Shown piece by piece: positions 44,108-54,800 of a stretch of 64,000 bases of DNA; the stretch's first letter is position 1; each line of letters begins with the position of its first letter. The stretch comes from Methylobacterium sp. (GTDB taxonomy: Bacteria; Pseudomonadota; Alphaproteobacteria; Rhizobiales; Beijerinckiaceae). The DNA lies in NCBI RefSeq assembly GCF_019745455.1, contig NZ_JAIETD010000121.1:1-64000 (forward strand). Direction: 5' to 3'. Made by a program: the position numbers and the translations under genes. Under the pieces are notes generated by a model. That model did no database searches. It had not been told where the DNA came from and saw only the letters and a list, made by a program, of their open reading frames with translations.

Positions 44108-47014
44108 TCAGTGAATCGGCGTGCTGGGCTGGGTCGCCGCGGCCGTCTTCTCGACGAAGAGCAGGGTATGGTGCCCGTCGAGAACAAGGGTTGTCTCGAA
44201 GGCGTCGTTGCCGTCGAGGTCGGCTGAGATGACGGTCACGTCGCCATCGTCGAAGTGCGCGGCCCGGTAGCGGATGCCCGAGACGGTGCCATCGTCGCGG
44301 TCCATCGCCTCCGACAGCGACGTGCCGGCGGCACCCGCCCCGTCCTCGAAGAGGGACCATTTCAACAGGTCGACGTAATCCCCGACCGAGAAGTCGGTGA
44401 TCTGCACGGAGCGGGTCGGCTCCTGTGGTCCGCTGCGTGGGAGCAACACGTAGCCGTCGTTCCCGCCCCCGCCCGTGAGCACGACGTCGTGGTCCCCGAC
44501 GACGAAGCGGTCGTCACCGGCGCCTGAAACGATCCGCTCGACAGATTTCACCTTGTCGTGCCCGAGCTCGATGCCCGACACGACATGGTTGACGAGGTCG
44601 ACGAGCAGGTCTCCGGTCGCACTGCTCAGGTCGAGCGTATCCGAGCCCTCGCCGCCGTCCACGAGATCGTCGTCGCCATCCATCGCAAGGATGATACGGT
44701 CGTCGCCGGCCCCTGCGCACAGGAGATCGCACCCGGCTCCGTCGAGGAGCGTATCGTGCCCTGAACCTCCATCGAGGGCATCGTCTCCCCCTCGACCGGC
44801 GATGAGGTCTGCACCATCCCCACCGGTTAGGCTGTCGCTCCCGGCGCTGCCGGATAAGGTATCGTCGCCCGATCCACCGATCAGCGCCTCGAAACCGTCG
44901 AGGAGGTCCCGTCCGGTCTCGGCCCCCGTGGCGATGCCGGCGAGCAGATCGGCGGAGATGCCCGCCCGCGTCCCGGACAGGTCGAGCGTATCCTGACCGG
45001 TGCCGCCGTCGAAGATGTCGGCCTCGCTGTCGAGGGCGACCGTGACGAGGTCGTCGCCGGAGCCTCCGAAGACGGTGTCCGATCCGCTCCCATCCGCAAG
45101 GATGTCGCTGCCCGCTTCGCCGTCAACGTGGTCGTCGCCGGCACCGCCCGACACCGTGTCCCGTCCGGCGCCACCGGCGAGCGTCTCGCCCACCGAACTT
45201 CCGGTCAGGACGTCGTCACCCGATCCTGCCCGGACCCCCTCGATGGACGTGACCGTGTCGCGCCCGATCTCCTGGCCGACGGCCGTCCCGACGACCAGGT
45301 CGACCGCGACATCGCTGGCAGCTCCGGACAAGTCGAGCGTATCCGTCTCGGCGCCCCCATCGAACAGGTCGGCCTCTCCGTCCAAGGCGGCCGTGATGAC
45401 GTCGGCCCCGTCCTGCCCCAGGACCACGTCCCGACCCTGCCCGTCCGAGAGGACGTCATCGCCGTCGCCGCCTTCCAGACTGTCGTCCCCGAGTCCGCCC
45501 ACGATCACGTCGCGCCCGGCGCCGCCGAACGCGAGGTCGGCACCTTCCGACCCGTCGAGGCGATCATCGCCCATATCCCCGAAGAGCATGTCGTTTCCCG
45601 TACCTCCGGCGAGGATATCGCTGCCGTCCCCGCCGTCGAGCAGGTCGTCGCCGGCGTCGCCGAACAGGATGTCGTCGCCCTCCTCGCCGAAGATGCGGTC
45701 GTTGCCGTTTCCGCCCGAGACCCGATCCGCGCCCGTCCCCGCAAACACCACGTCGTTCCCGTCGCCGCCCAGGATCACGTCGTCCCCGGCACCGCCGACG
45801 ATGTGGTCGTCGCCGGCTCCGCCATCGATGATGTCGGCCGAGGCACGGGCATCGATGTTGTCGTTGCCCCCCCTGCCATCGATCTCGTCCGCGCAGAGCG
45901 TTCCGAGCAGGAGATCGTCGCCGTCCGTGCCGATCATCGGCTCGTGCTCGACGACGTTGAATACCGCCGTCTGGATGACGGATAGCTCGCCGTCCGTGAC
46001 CTCGTACGTGATGGTGACCGGACCAAGCGCATCGGCATCGAACACCCAGCCGTCGCCGTCTCGGGCCAGCGCGCCGGAGGAGACCGTGACATTGCGCACC
46101 GAGAGGCTGTCGCCGTCCGGGTCCTCGACGTTCCTGAGAAGGTCCGCCAGCGCGATGGGCAGCAGCGCACAGGCGGCCACGTCGGCGAGGTGGACCGTGC
46201 CGCTGGTGGTCGGTGCGCGGTTGCGACGGCCTGCGGCGCCGTCCCCGTCATCGTTCGAGGCCGGACGGGGCGTAACGGCGCCGGGACCGTTTCCCGCATC
46301 ATTGCCCGCCCCGGAAGAATCACCGGCACCGTCTCCCCGATCTCCGTCGGCTCCGGTCTGCTTGCCGGGGCCAGCGGTATCCTGTCCCGAGGGACGGTCC
46401 GTATCCGACGGCCTCACCTTGCCGCCTCCGAGAGGATCATCGCTGCCGGTCAGCCCGCCGGGCGGCCGGGTTGCGTGATCCCCGACGTCTTCGGATTCCG
46501 TTCCATCGTCTCCTTTGTGCTTATCCCTGCCACCGCCCCCGCCACCGCCCCGGGCCCCCGCGGGCCTTTCACCGTTGTCGTTGATCGGTCGGGGAACGAC
46601 GGGCGAGGCCTTGAAGTCGTTGAGGTTCGGCTGAGGATCGTGCTTGGCGAAGTGGAGCGTATGCGCTTGGAGGTGGGAAGCATCGTATTCCGGGGAGGGC
46701 ATCTCCGTTTGGGGCACAACCCCTGAAGACCCCAGCAGGCGATGCTCGTCGGGGGTCTCACCCGGATCCACGTCCGACGAGGCTATGACGATGAGCTTGG
46801 GCGCAACCTTCGTCTCGTGGCCGGCGGCGCTGGGCTCGGGCTCGGCATGCACCGGGTTATGAAAGAGCGACCTCAGGTAGCCGGCCACGGCTGCGACGGC
46901 CAAGGCCAAGTAGTAGGGCGCGGTCGAAGACTTGGCTGCTTCTTTCAGCGCGTACTTCTGCGCTCCGGTCTGGGAGGCGTCGCCGGTCTTGGTTCCCTTC
47001 GTCTCAATGATCAT
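44108..47014 (-). CDS. RTX calcium-binding protein with N-terminal membrane segment
   Basis: The 968-aa product starts at 47014, overlapping the ABC gene stop (ATGA). It has a hydrophobic span at residues 32-51 (APYYLALAVAAVAGYLRSLF), a low-complexity Gly/Asp linker, one cadherin/BID-like domain (LLRNVEDPDGDSLSVRNVTV to YEVTDGE), then many GGxGxDxLx nonapeptides forming calcium beta-rolls between about residues 370 and 840. The N-terminal span is unusual for a secreted RTX substrate and may keep it at the cell surface or in the exporter. Probably an adhesin-like or structural partner of the peroxidase; function inferred. Confidence 0.8.
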   Translation of the reverse strand: MIIETKGTKTGDASQTGAQKYALKEAAKSSTAPYYLALAVAAVAGYLRSLFHNPVHAEPEPSAAGHETKVAPKLIVIASSDVDPGETPDEHRLLGSSGVVPQTEMPSPEYDASHLQAHTLHFAKHDPQPNLNDFKASPVVPRPINDNGERPAGARGGGGGGGRDKHKGDDGTESEDVGDHATRPPGGLTGSDDPLGGGKVRPSDTDRPSGQDTAGPGKQTGADGDRGDGAGDSSGAGNDAGNGPGAVTPRPASNDDGDGAAGRRNRAPTTSGTVHLADVAACALLPIALADLLRNVEDPDGDSLSVRNVTVSSGALARDGDGWVFDADALGPVTITYEVTDGELSVIQTAVFNVVEHEPMIGTDGDDLLLGTLCADEIDGRGGNDNIDARASADIIDGGAGDDHIVGGAGDDVILGGDGNDVVFAGTGADRVSGGNGNDRIFGEEGDDILFGDAGDDLLDGGDGSDILAGGTGNDMLFGDMGDDRLDGSEGADLAFGGAGRDVIVGGLGDDSLEGGDGDDVLSDGQGRDVVLGQDGADVITAALDGEADLFDGGAETDTLDLSGAASDVAVDLVVGTAVGQEIGRDTVTSIEGVRAGSGDDVLTGSSVGETLAGGAGRDTVSGGAGDDHVDGEAGSDILADGSGSDTVFGGSGDDLVTVALDSEADIFDGGTGQDTLDLSGTRAGISADLLAGIATGAETGRDLLDGFEALIGGSGDDTLSGSAGSDSLTGGDGADLIAGRGGDDALDGGSGHDTLLDGAGCDLLCAGAGDDRIILAMDGDDDLVDGGEGSDTLDLSSATGDLLVDLVNHVVSGIELGHDKVKSVERIVSGAGDDRFVVGDHDVVLTGGGGNDGYVLLPRSGPQEPTRSVQITDFSVGDYVDLLKWSLFEDGAGAAGTSLSEAMDRDDGTVSGIRYRAAHFDDGDVTVISADLDGNDAFETTLVLDGHHTLLFVEKTAAATQPSTPIH

Positions 47015-48777
47015 GCCGGCACCCGCTCCCCGGAGGAGCGCTCCCTTGCGATCTTGGCTGAATCGGCTGCGGCCGATGCATCGCGCACGGCTTTGCCGAG
47101 GATGGCCTCCTTGGGCCCGAAAGCGGTCAACTTGCCGTCTTGGACGACCGCAATCGTATCGACGGCCGCCAGGACGCTTGGCCGGTGCGCGATAACCACC
47201 GCGATACCTCCACGGGCGCGTACGCCCTGGATGGCGGTAGCCAGTGCCGCTTCGCCCTCGCCATCGAGGTTGGAGTTCGGCTCGTCGAGCACCAGCAGGA
47301 ACGGATTGCCGTACAGTGCCCGTGCGAGCGCGATGCGCTGGCGCTGGCCGCCGGACAGGGCAGTCCCGAACGGGCCGAGCTCGGTGCGGTAGCCGTCGGG
47401 CAGCCGTAGGATCATCTCGTGGACGCCGGCGGCGCGGGCGGCAGCGACCACCAGGGCCGGATCCGCGTTCTGCGCTAGGCGGGAGATGTTCTCCTCGACC
47501 GTAGCATCCATCAGGCAGACCTCCTGAGGCAGGTACCCGATGATGCGGCCGAGGCTGTCCTCGTCCCATTGCGATAGGTCGGCCCCGTCGAGGCGGATGC
47601 CGCCGCGCAGGATGGGCCAGATGCCCGTCAGCGCGCGGCTCAAGGTCGTCTTGCCTCCGCCGCTGGGGCCGATGACGCCCAGCGCCTGGCCCGCCTCAAG
47701 CTCGAAATTGACATCCGACAGCAGCACCCGGCCCGAACCGGGCGCCGCCACCGTGATCGACCCGATCCGAAGGGACGACTCCGGCATCGGCAGCGGCATC
47801 GGCCGGTCGACGCCCGAGAGGGCGACGAGGGTCTCAGCCAGTCGCGCGAAGGCCTTTCGGGCCACGGCGATGCCTTTCCAGTTGCCCACGGTCTGGTCGA
47901 TGGGGGCCAGAGCACGGGCCGAGGTGATGGAGGCCGCGATGATGGAGCCCGCCGAGAGTTCGCCGCCGATGACGAGGTAGGCCCCGAGACCCAGCACCGC
48001 CGATTGCAGGATCATGCGCAGGACGCGGGAGATGGCCGCGAAGGTACCGGTTATGTCCGTCGTCCGGGTCTGGAGTTCCAGGTGCTCGTTGTTGGCGAGG
48101 CGGTAGCGGTCTACGGCCCGCGCCGCGAACCCCATCGCCTTCAGGACATCGGCGTTGCGGGCATTCGAGTCGGCGATGGCGTTGCGGGCCACCACCGCCT
48201 GCTGGGTCGCCCCGGTCCAGCGCCGGGTCAGCAGTTCAGTGAGGATGGTGATGAGGGTTAGGAGGACGGCGCCCGCGATGGTCAGGCCCCCCAGGTAGGG
48301 ATGGAGCATGTAGACGAAGACGAGGAAGACCGGCGTCCAAGGCAGGTCGAAGAGTGCCACGAGCCCCGGGCTCCCCAGGAAGCCGCGGACCGTGTCGACG
48401 TCGCGGCTTCGTTCCATGGCTTCCGCGGTGGAGAAGCCGAAACGCGGCATGTCGATGGACACGCGCTGCGCCAGGGGAGCGATCCGGCGGTCGAGCTGCG
48501 CCCCGATCCGAACGAGGATCTGCTGGCGCAGCACGTCGAACATGCCCTGGAAGACATAGAGGCCGATGGCGAGCGTCGAGAGGCCGACGAGGGTCGGCAG
48601 GCTGCCGCTTGGCAGCGCCCGGTCGTAGACCTGGAGCATGTAGAACGATCCGGTCAGGGCGAGGATGTTGATGATGCCCGACATGGCGACGAGGAACACG
48701 AACGGCATCCCGAAATGCCGGGTCAGCGCCTCGGTGCTTCTCTTCTTGGCGAGCTGCTTTTGATCCCTGGAGCGCAT
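47011..48777 (-). CDS. prtD: Type I secretion ABC transporter (PrtD family)
   Basis: The 588-aa exporter has an N-terminal membrane domain with about six spans (starting at VFLVAMSGIINILALTGSFY) and a C-terminal ATPase: Walker A GPSGGGKTT, signature LSGGQRQRIALARAL, and Walker B LLVLDEPNSNLD. No C39 peptidase domain is present, as expected for PrtD types. It lies 59 nt after the giant RTX peroxidase gene and its stop overlaps the start of the next RTX gene. Confidence 0.92.
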   Translation of the reverse strand: MRSRDQKQLAKKRSTEALTRHFGMPFVFLVAMSGIINILALTGSFYMLQVYDRALPSGSLPTLVGLSTLAIGLYVFQGMFDVLRQQILVRIGAQLDRRIAPLAQRVSIDMPRFGFSTAEAMERSRDVDTVRGFLGSPGLVALFDLPWTPVFLVFVYMLHPYLGGLTIAGAVLLTLITILTELLTRRWTGATQQAVVARNAIADSNARNADVLKAMGFAARAVDRYRLANNEHLELQTRTTDITGTFAAISRVLRMILQSAVLGLGAYLVIGGELSAGSIIAASITSARALAPIDQTVGNWKGIAVARKAFARLAETLVALSGVDRPMPLPMPESSLRIGSITVAAPGSGRVLLSDVNFELEAGQALGVIGPSGGGKTTLSRALTGIWPILRGGIRLDGADLSQWDEDSLGRIIGYLPQEVCLMDATVEENISRLAQNADPALVVAAARAAGVHEMILRLPDGYRTELGPFGTALSGGQRQRIALARALYGNPFLLVLDEPNSNLDGEGEAALATAIQGVRARGGIAVVIAHRPSVLAAVDTIAVVQDGKLTAFGPKEAILGKAVRDASAAADSAKIARERSSGERVPA

Positions 48778-48805
48778 GTCTCGATCCCCCTTGAGCGCGG
48801 CGGAA

Positions 48806-48834
48806 CCGAAGGGGGGCTAAACGCCCCCCTTCGG
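48806..48834. promoter_or_regulatory. Strong 12-bp hairpin between peroxidase and exporter genes
   Basis: CCGAAGGGGGGC, loop TAAAC, GCCCCCCTTCGG is a perfect inverted repeat in the 59-bp gap. There is no T run on the minus strand, so it more likely sets mRNA stability or partial termination between the very large substrate gene and the exporter than full termination. Confidence 0.7.
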
Positions 48835-48836
48835 CG

Positions 48837-51800
48837 TCAGAGGGCGAAGTCCGCGGCCGTCGCGGCCGGGGCTCCCTTGATGCTGAACTTGAACTCGGGG
48901 GCCGCGTCGCCGCCGGTGTTGCCCTCCACGACGGTGTAGTCCCCGTCCGCCCGGTGCTCCTGGGTGACCAGCAACTCTCCGACGCCGGTGAAGGCCGCCC
49001 CGGTCGCGAGCGTGAACGCCTGGTTCCCCGCCACGCCCTGGTTCGCATCGATGCCGCTGAGGTCGACCTTGTCGCCGGGCTGGAAGCTCGCGATGGTGTC
49101 GCCGTTCGCCGCCGCCGCCGAGAGGAAGCGGTAGACGTCGGCACCGAGCCCGCCATCCATCACGTTCACGGCATCGCTGGCCGTGATGGTATCGTCACCC
49201 GAACCGGTCACGATGTTCTCGACGCTCCAGAGAGTATCAGCCCCGGATTGGCTGCTGCTGACGCTGCCTCGTCCGGCGAGCCCGGTGCCGAGGTCAGCCG
49301 TGATGCCGGCGGTGATGGCCGACATGTCCAGCGTGTCGATACCGGTCCCACCCCCAACCTCGTCGCCCCAGTAGCTGTCGCTGCCATCCCCGACCTCGGT
49401 CACGAACAGGTCGTTGCCATCGCCGCCGATCACCGCGTCGTTGCCGGCCCCGGCCGTGACGAGGTCGTTGCCGGCCCCTGCGAGGATTCGGTCCCCGCCA
49501 GCGTCGCCGTACACCATGTCGTCGCCGCCGCCGGCGAGGATGTCGTCGTCGCCGGCCCCGCCGAAGACCACGTCGCGGCCGCCGCCGGCATCGACGAAGT
49601 CGTTCCCATCACCGCCGCGGACCACGTCGGCCCCGTCGCCGGCGAGGATGTTGTCGTCGCCGGACAGGCCGAGGATCGTGTCGGCGCCGGGCGTCCCGGA
49701 CAGGACGTCATCGCCGGTGGTCCCCGCCACCAGGCTTGCCGGAAGCTCGGTCGGTGGCGTGGTCGTTCCGCCGCCGGTGGTTTCCCCTCCCGTGGTGCCG
49801 CCCGCATGGCCACCGGATCCGGGCGTGCCGGTGCCGTTCTGGTGATCGTCGTCCCCGTTCTCGGCCACGTCGGTGTCGTCGTCGTCGGACGAATGGTCCC
49901 CGGCCCCATGACCGCTTCCGGAGCCGTTTCCTGAACCGCCTCCGGTCGTGCCACCGGCACCCGTTTCGGATCCCGCGCCGCTTCCGGTCGTTCCACCGGA
50001 CCCCGATCCGGAGTCGCCTTGCGTGCCGGTTCCGTCACCCGCACCTGTGCCCCCGCCGGTCGTACCACCCGTTCCGACGTCATCGCCGGTGCCGGTTCCC
50101 GTGCCGCCCCCGCCGGCTCCGGTGCCATCGTCGGTGCCGGTGCCTGTTCCGGTCCCCCCGCCGATTCCAGTGCCCACACCGGTTCCGCCGCCGGGCTGCG
50201 TATCCTCGTTGCTGACCGTGAAGATGTCCTCCTGCAGTCCGGTCAAGCCGGTGTTGCGGGCGACGATGTCGGCGAAGCTCTGGCTGTCGACCTGGTTCTG
50301 GTAAAAGTCGAAGTTGTCGAACCGGTCGAGGTAGTAGAACCGGTCACCCTCCTGAAGGCGGTCGAGCTGCTCGTGGAGGACGACCCAGAAGGTCTGCCCG
50401 ACGACGCCGTCGTTAATGTGCTTTTCCGCCAGCCCGCCCACCCAGAGGTCGACGCGGTCGATGCCGGATACGACCTTGGCGCCGTTGGCTCCGTCATGCA
50501 GCACGATGTCCGGATTGGCAGCCACGAAGGCCGCGCGCTCCTCGGCCGTCGTCAAGACCAAGTCAGGATAGGCCGCCTTGAACTGCGCGATGACGGCGTC
50601 GCTCAGCCCGTTCCGAGCCTGGAAGTCCGTCCAGGACGTGTAGGGGCTGAGGTCGCCGGCGAAGCCGACCGCCTCGTGGACGTAGGGATCGGACGACGCC
50701 TGCAGGTCGGCGCGAACCTGGTTGAGCGTACCGAGCCCGACATCGCGGCCACGGGCCACGTTGAAGGCGAAGAGGTCCGCGTTGATCCGTACGAGGTCGT
50801 TGCGGACCGCATCGACGATGTTGAAGTCGACCTCCTCGGCCGGTTGCGTGGCGACCCCCGCAAGGATGGCGTTCGCCCCGAGTTGGGCGTAGCCGGGCTG
50901 AGGCACGTAGCCGGGAGGCAGGGGAGCCGTGAATGCGCCCGCGTCGTTCGTCGGGTTCAGGAAGGCATCGACGAGTTGCACTTGTCGGGGCTGGCCATCC
51001 GGTCCGAGGACCGTCAGGGTCTCGCCGATCAGCGAATGCCCGACGCGATAGACGGCGGAAGCGAACTCCTCGGAGATGCGCGCATCCACGCTCGCATCGT
51101 AGCCGCCGAAGCCATGCGATCCGCTGCCCTTCATGCCGCCGATGAGGTGGTCGGCGAATTCGGTGAAGATGACGCGCTGGTACTCGGCCTCGTTGATCAT
51201 CTTGGCCGCCTGGAACACCTCTTCCGGTGTGCCCTGGAAGCCGGACTCGACGAGATTGTCGACGTGAAAGTTATGGTTGCGCGCCCAGATCGTATGCATC
51301 GCCGTCAGGGAGACGTTCTCGTTCGCCCGACCGTCGCCGGCCACGAAATGATCGAGCAGGTTCACGAAGGGGTTCGCATCGAGGAGCAGGGCGTTCCCGC
51401 TTCCCATGAAGTTCGCCGCCATGGCGCTGACGATGCCGGGATCGAAGGCGCCTGTCGCTGGGTCAACGAGGGTTCCCGGGGCATGGCCGGGCGTGGCGAA
51501 GTTCGAATAGTAGTCGCGGAAGCTGATGGAGCTGCCCGGCAGGGACGGATCATGGAAGATCGTGTCGGCCTCCCAGTGGTGCTGGATCAAGGCACGCAGG
51601 GTCGGCAGTAGGTTGAAGGCGGGATTGGACGGGTCCGGCAGCCCGGCCAGCAGGTGCGCCCCGACGCCCCGGTGGCCGTCGCTCTCCCGCAGGAACTGAC
51701 CGACGAGCTCGTGCGAGCCGTACGCTTGGTTCTGGTCGACGAAGGGCGAGGTCTTGTTAAGATGCTGCGGGACGCCGTCCGGCCCAATGCCCGACACCTC

Positions 51801-54800
51801 GCCGCGCGTAAGGTCGGTCGGGTTGTCGCTCGTCGGACTGCGGACGGCGCCGGGGCCGCCGATCTCGACGACGCCGTTGGTCGAGCTCTTCGGCAGGAAG
51901 TCGAGGCCGTGGTCGAAATACTGGCCGAACGCCATGAAGAAGATGTTGGCGCCGTTGGCCTGATGCGGCAAGTCGGCCTCCTGAGTGCCCAGCACGTTGC
52001 TGATGGTACGCGGATCGAGGCCGGCGAAGAGCGGGTTGACGGCGTTGTTGCCCGTGGCCGGGTCGAAGGCGCCGTAATGAGCGTCGGTGAGTCGAATGAA
52101 GGGCTGGTCGGCCGATCCGAACTCAGGGTGGGTCAAGTTGTTGCCGGCACCCGAGAGATGGCGCACGCCTGCGGCCCCGTTCGCGTCATCGTCGCCTCCG
52201 GCGACGGGCTGCCCGGTGACGAGCGCCTTGATCCCTGCAAGGTCCGCCGTGGTGAGCGCGAAGCCGCCGCCCGCGCCGACACCCCCACCGTTCCCGACGC
52301 CTCCGTCCATCGGATTCCCGCCTGTGGCGGGGACGGTCCCGAAAGTTGGAGTGCCCGAGCTCGCGAAGGTGATGCTGTGCGCGCCGTTCGTCAGGGTGGT
52401 GACCCCGTTCGCCTGCGTCTCGGTGTAATCCGCCCGAGTCGTGCCCGGCGCCAACTCGATGACGTCCTGAGGCCGCAGCGTTCCGACAATGGTGTCGGTC
52501 CCGCCGCTCGACCGGAAGACGATCCGGTGGGCTGAGGTCAGGCCCGAGATGTCGACGGTGTCGTTGCCCTCGGTGCCGTCGATGGTGACGGTGTTGAGGT
52601 TCAGGCTCGTCGTCGTGAAGTTGCCGATCAGGAAGACGCTGTCGCCTGCCCCCACGTTGGTCGGCGGGTTCGGCACCGAGACCGCGGCGGTCCCGATCCG
52701 GATCTCCTCGATCTCCTGCAACTCGGCGACGACGGTAGTGACGGCGCCGATGCCGGTCCCCGTAGTACGGGTGATGACGATCTCGGTGCCGGGGCTCAGC
52801 GTGGCGACGTTGTTTCCGGCGACCTGTCCCCAGGCCGCGACCGTGTAGACCCGGAAGGTCTCGGCGAGACCGAGGGTCCCGTTGACCACGAGGGTGTCTC
52901 CCACGGGCCCCTCGATACCGCCCCTCACCACGTCGCGTCCATCGGTGGGAACAAGGGTGATCGGCCCAAGTGCGGCGCCACCGTTCCAGGTCACCACGTC
53001 ATCGCCGGCTCCGGCATCGATGGTGTCGCTGCCGGTCCCGCCCTGGATGGTGTCGTTGCCGGCCGCGCCGTTGATGATGTCGTTGCCGGCCCCACCATCG
53101 ACAATGTCGTCACCGGCCCCGGCGTTCACTGTGTCGTTGCCGCCGTTGGCGAGGATCCGGTCGGCGCCTGCCGTGCCGTTGATGATGTTGCCCACGCCGT
53201 TGTCGACGATGTTGTCACCGACCACCTCGGTCGGCGCCGAGACGACGCGTTCGGCATAGCCCCCCTGGTCGGTGAAGCTCACCGCGACGCGGACCTGGAG
53301 CCCGACCTGAGCCTGCTGCGGCGTGAAGCTCTGGCCGGTCGCCCCGGCGATGTCGGCCCAGGTTCCGGTGGCTGACAGGGCTTGCCATTGGAAGGCGAAG
53401 GTCGTCGGCAGGCCGTTCAGGTCGGCGATGCCAGCCACGTTGGCTCGGATCGCCGCTAGTTCGGTCGGCGTGATGTCGTCGATGGTCGGCGCGCCGGTCG
53501 CCGGCACGTTGGTGAGGAAGATGGCCCCGTCCGTGAACTGGGCACGCTCGATGTTATGCAGGGTGTCGATGCCGTCCGAGAACCTCAGGGTCGGGCTGAC
53601 GGCGAAACCGGTGTGATCGACCCGGAAGCTGCCGTCACCGAGATTGGTGACGGTGTAGTTGGCCCGTACGTCCGAGAAGACCGCCGTATCGACGTCGGAT
53701 CCGGCCCCGGCATCGACGATCTCGCGGACGATGTTGAGTTGGCCTGGATTGACGGCCCGCGACATCAAGGCTGTCTGCAGTGTCATCCCGCCGAGGTAGA
53801 GCGGACCGCTGCCGCTCGCGAGCCCGGCCGGCGTCGTGAACATCTGGCCCGCGAGGCTGTCGGCGGTCGCCACCTCGTTGCCGCCGGCGTCGCGGATGCT
53901 GATCCTGACGTTGAGCCAGCGGTCGCCGTCGATGATATCGTTGCCGGCTTTGCCAGTGATGGTGTCGCTGCCGGCACCCCCGAGCAGGATGTCGCCCCCG
54001 TTCTGGGGATCGAACACCGTGGTGTCGGGTGCGAGGTCCGCGAAGGGCGTGGCATCACCTCCCACCGTCTGACCGCGGATCGCTCCCGGGGTCAGCTTGA
54101 GCAAGGCCTCTAGGCCGTTGATCAGGGCGACGTTCTGGGACAGCAGCATGCTGTCCGTCGCAGGCCCCCCGACGATGCCACCGGCGGGATCACCGACCGC
54201 ACCGGTCGGCCGGTCGGTCCCGATCAGCGTGTCGTCATGCTTCCAGCCAGAGGCCGCCTCGACCGAGTCGTTTCGGTCGCGAAGGGTCAGGGCCTGCTGG
54301 TTGACGAAGCGGGAAATGCCGAGGTCGATGACGCCGTCGTTGGGGTCCCCCTTCTGGATCGACCAGTCGAACCCCAGCATGCCATTGTTGCGCTGGATGC
54401 CGGGGCCCTGGACCATGATGTCGTCGCCGGACTCGCCGTCGTAGTCGGTGTCGTTGCCCTGTCCGTTGAGGACGTCATGGCCGATGATGATGCTGTTAAA
54501 AAACAGTTGCGAGTTCTCGCCCGAGAGGCTGTCGAAGCCCTCACCACCCTCGATCCAATCGTTGCCCTCGTTGCCCATCAGCCCGTCGCCGGCGCTGCCG
54601 CCCAGGACGAAGTCATCGCCGCGACCGGCGAAGACCTCGACCGGATCGGTCGAGTGCGTGATGAAGTCCTTGCCCCCTCCGCCGAACAGGATGTCGAGGC
54701 CGGGTCCGCCCGAGATGGCGTCGTTGCCCTCGCCGCCCCGGATAAACTCGTCGCCGAAGGGGTCCTCGATGACGTCGTCGCCGTCGCCGCCGAAGATCTG

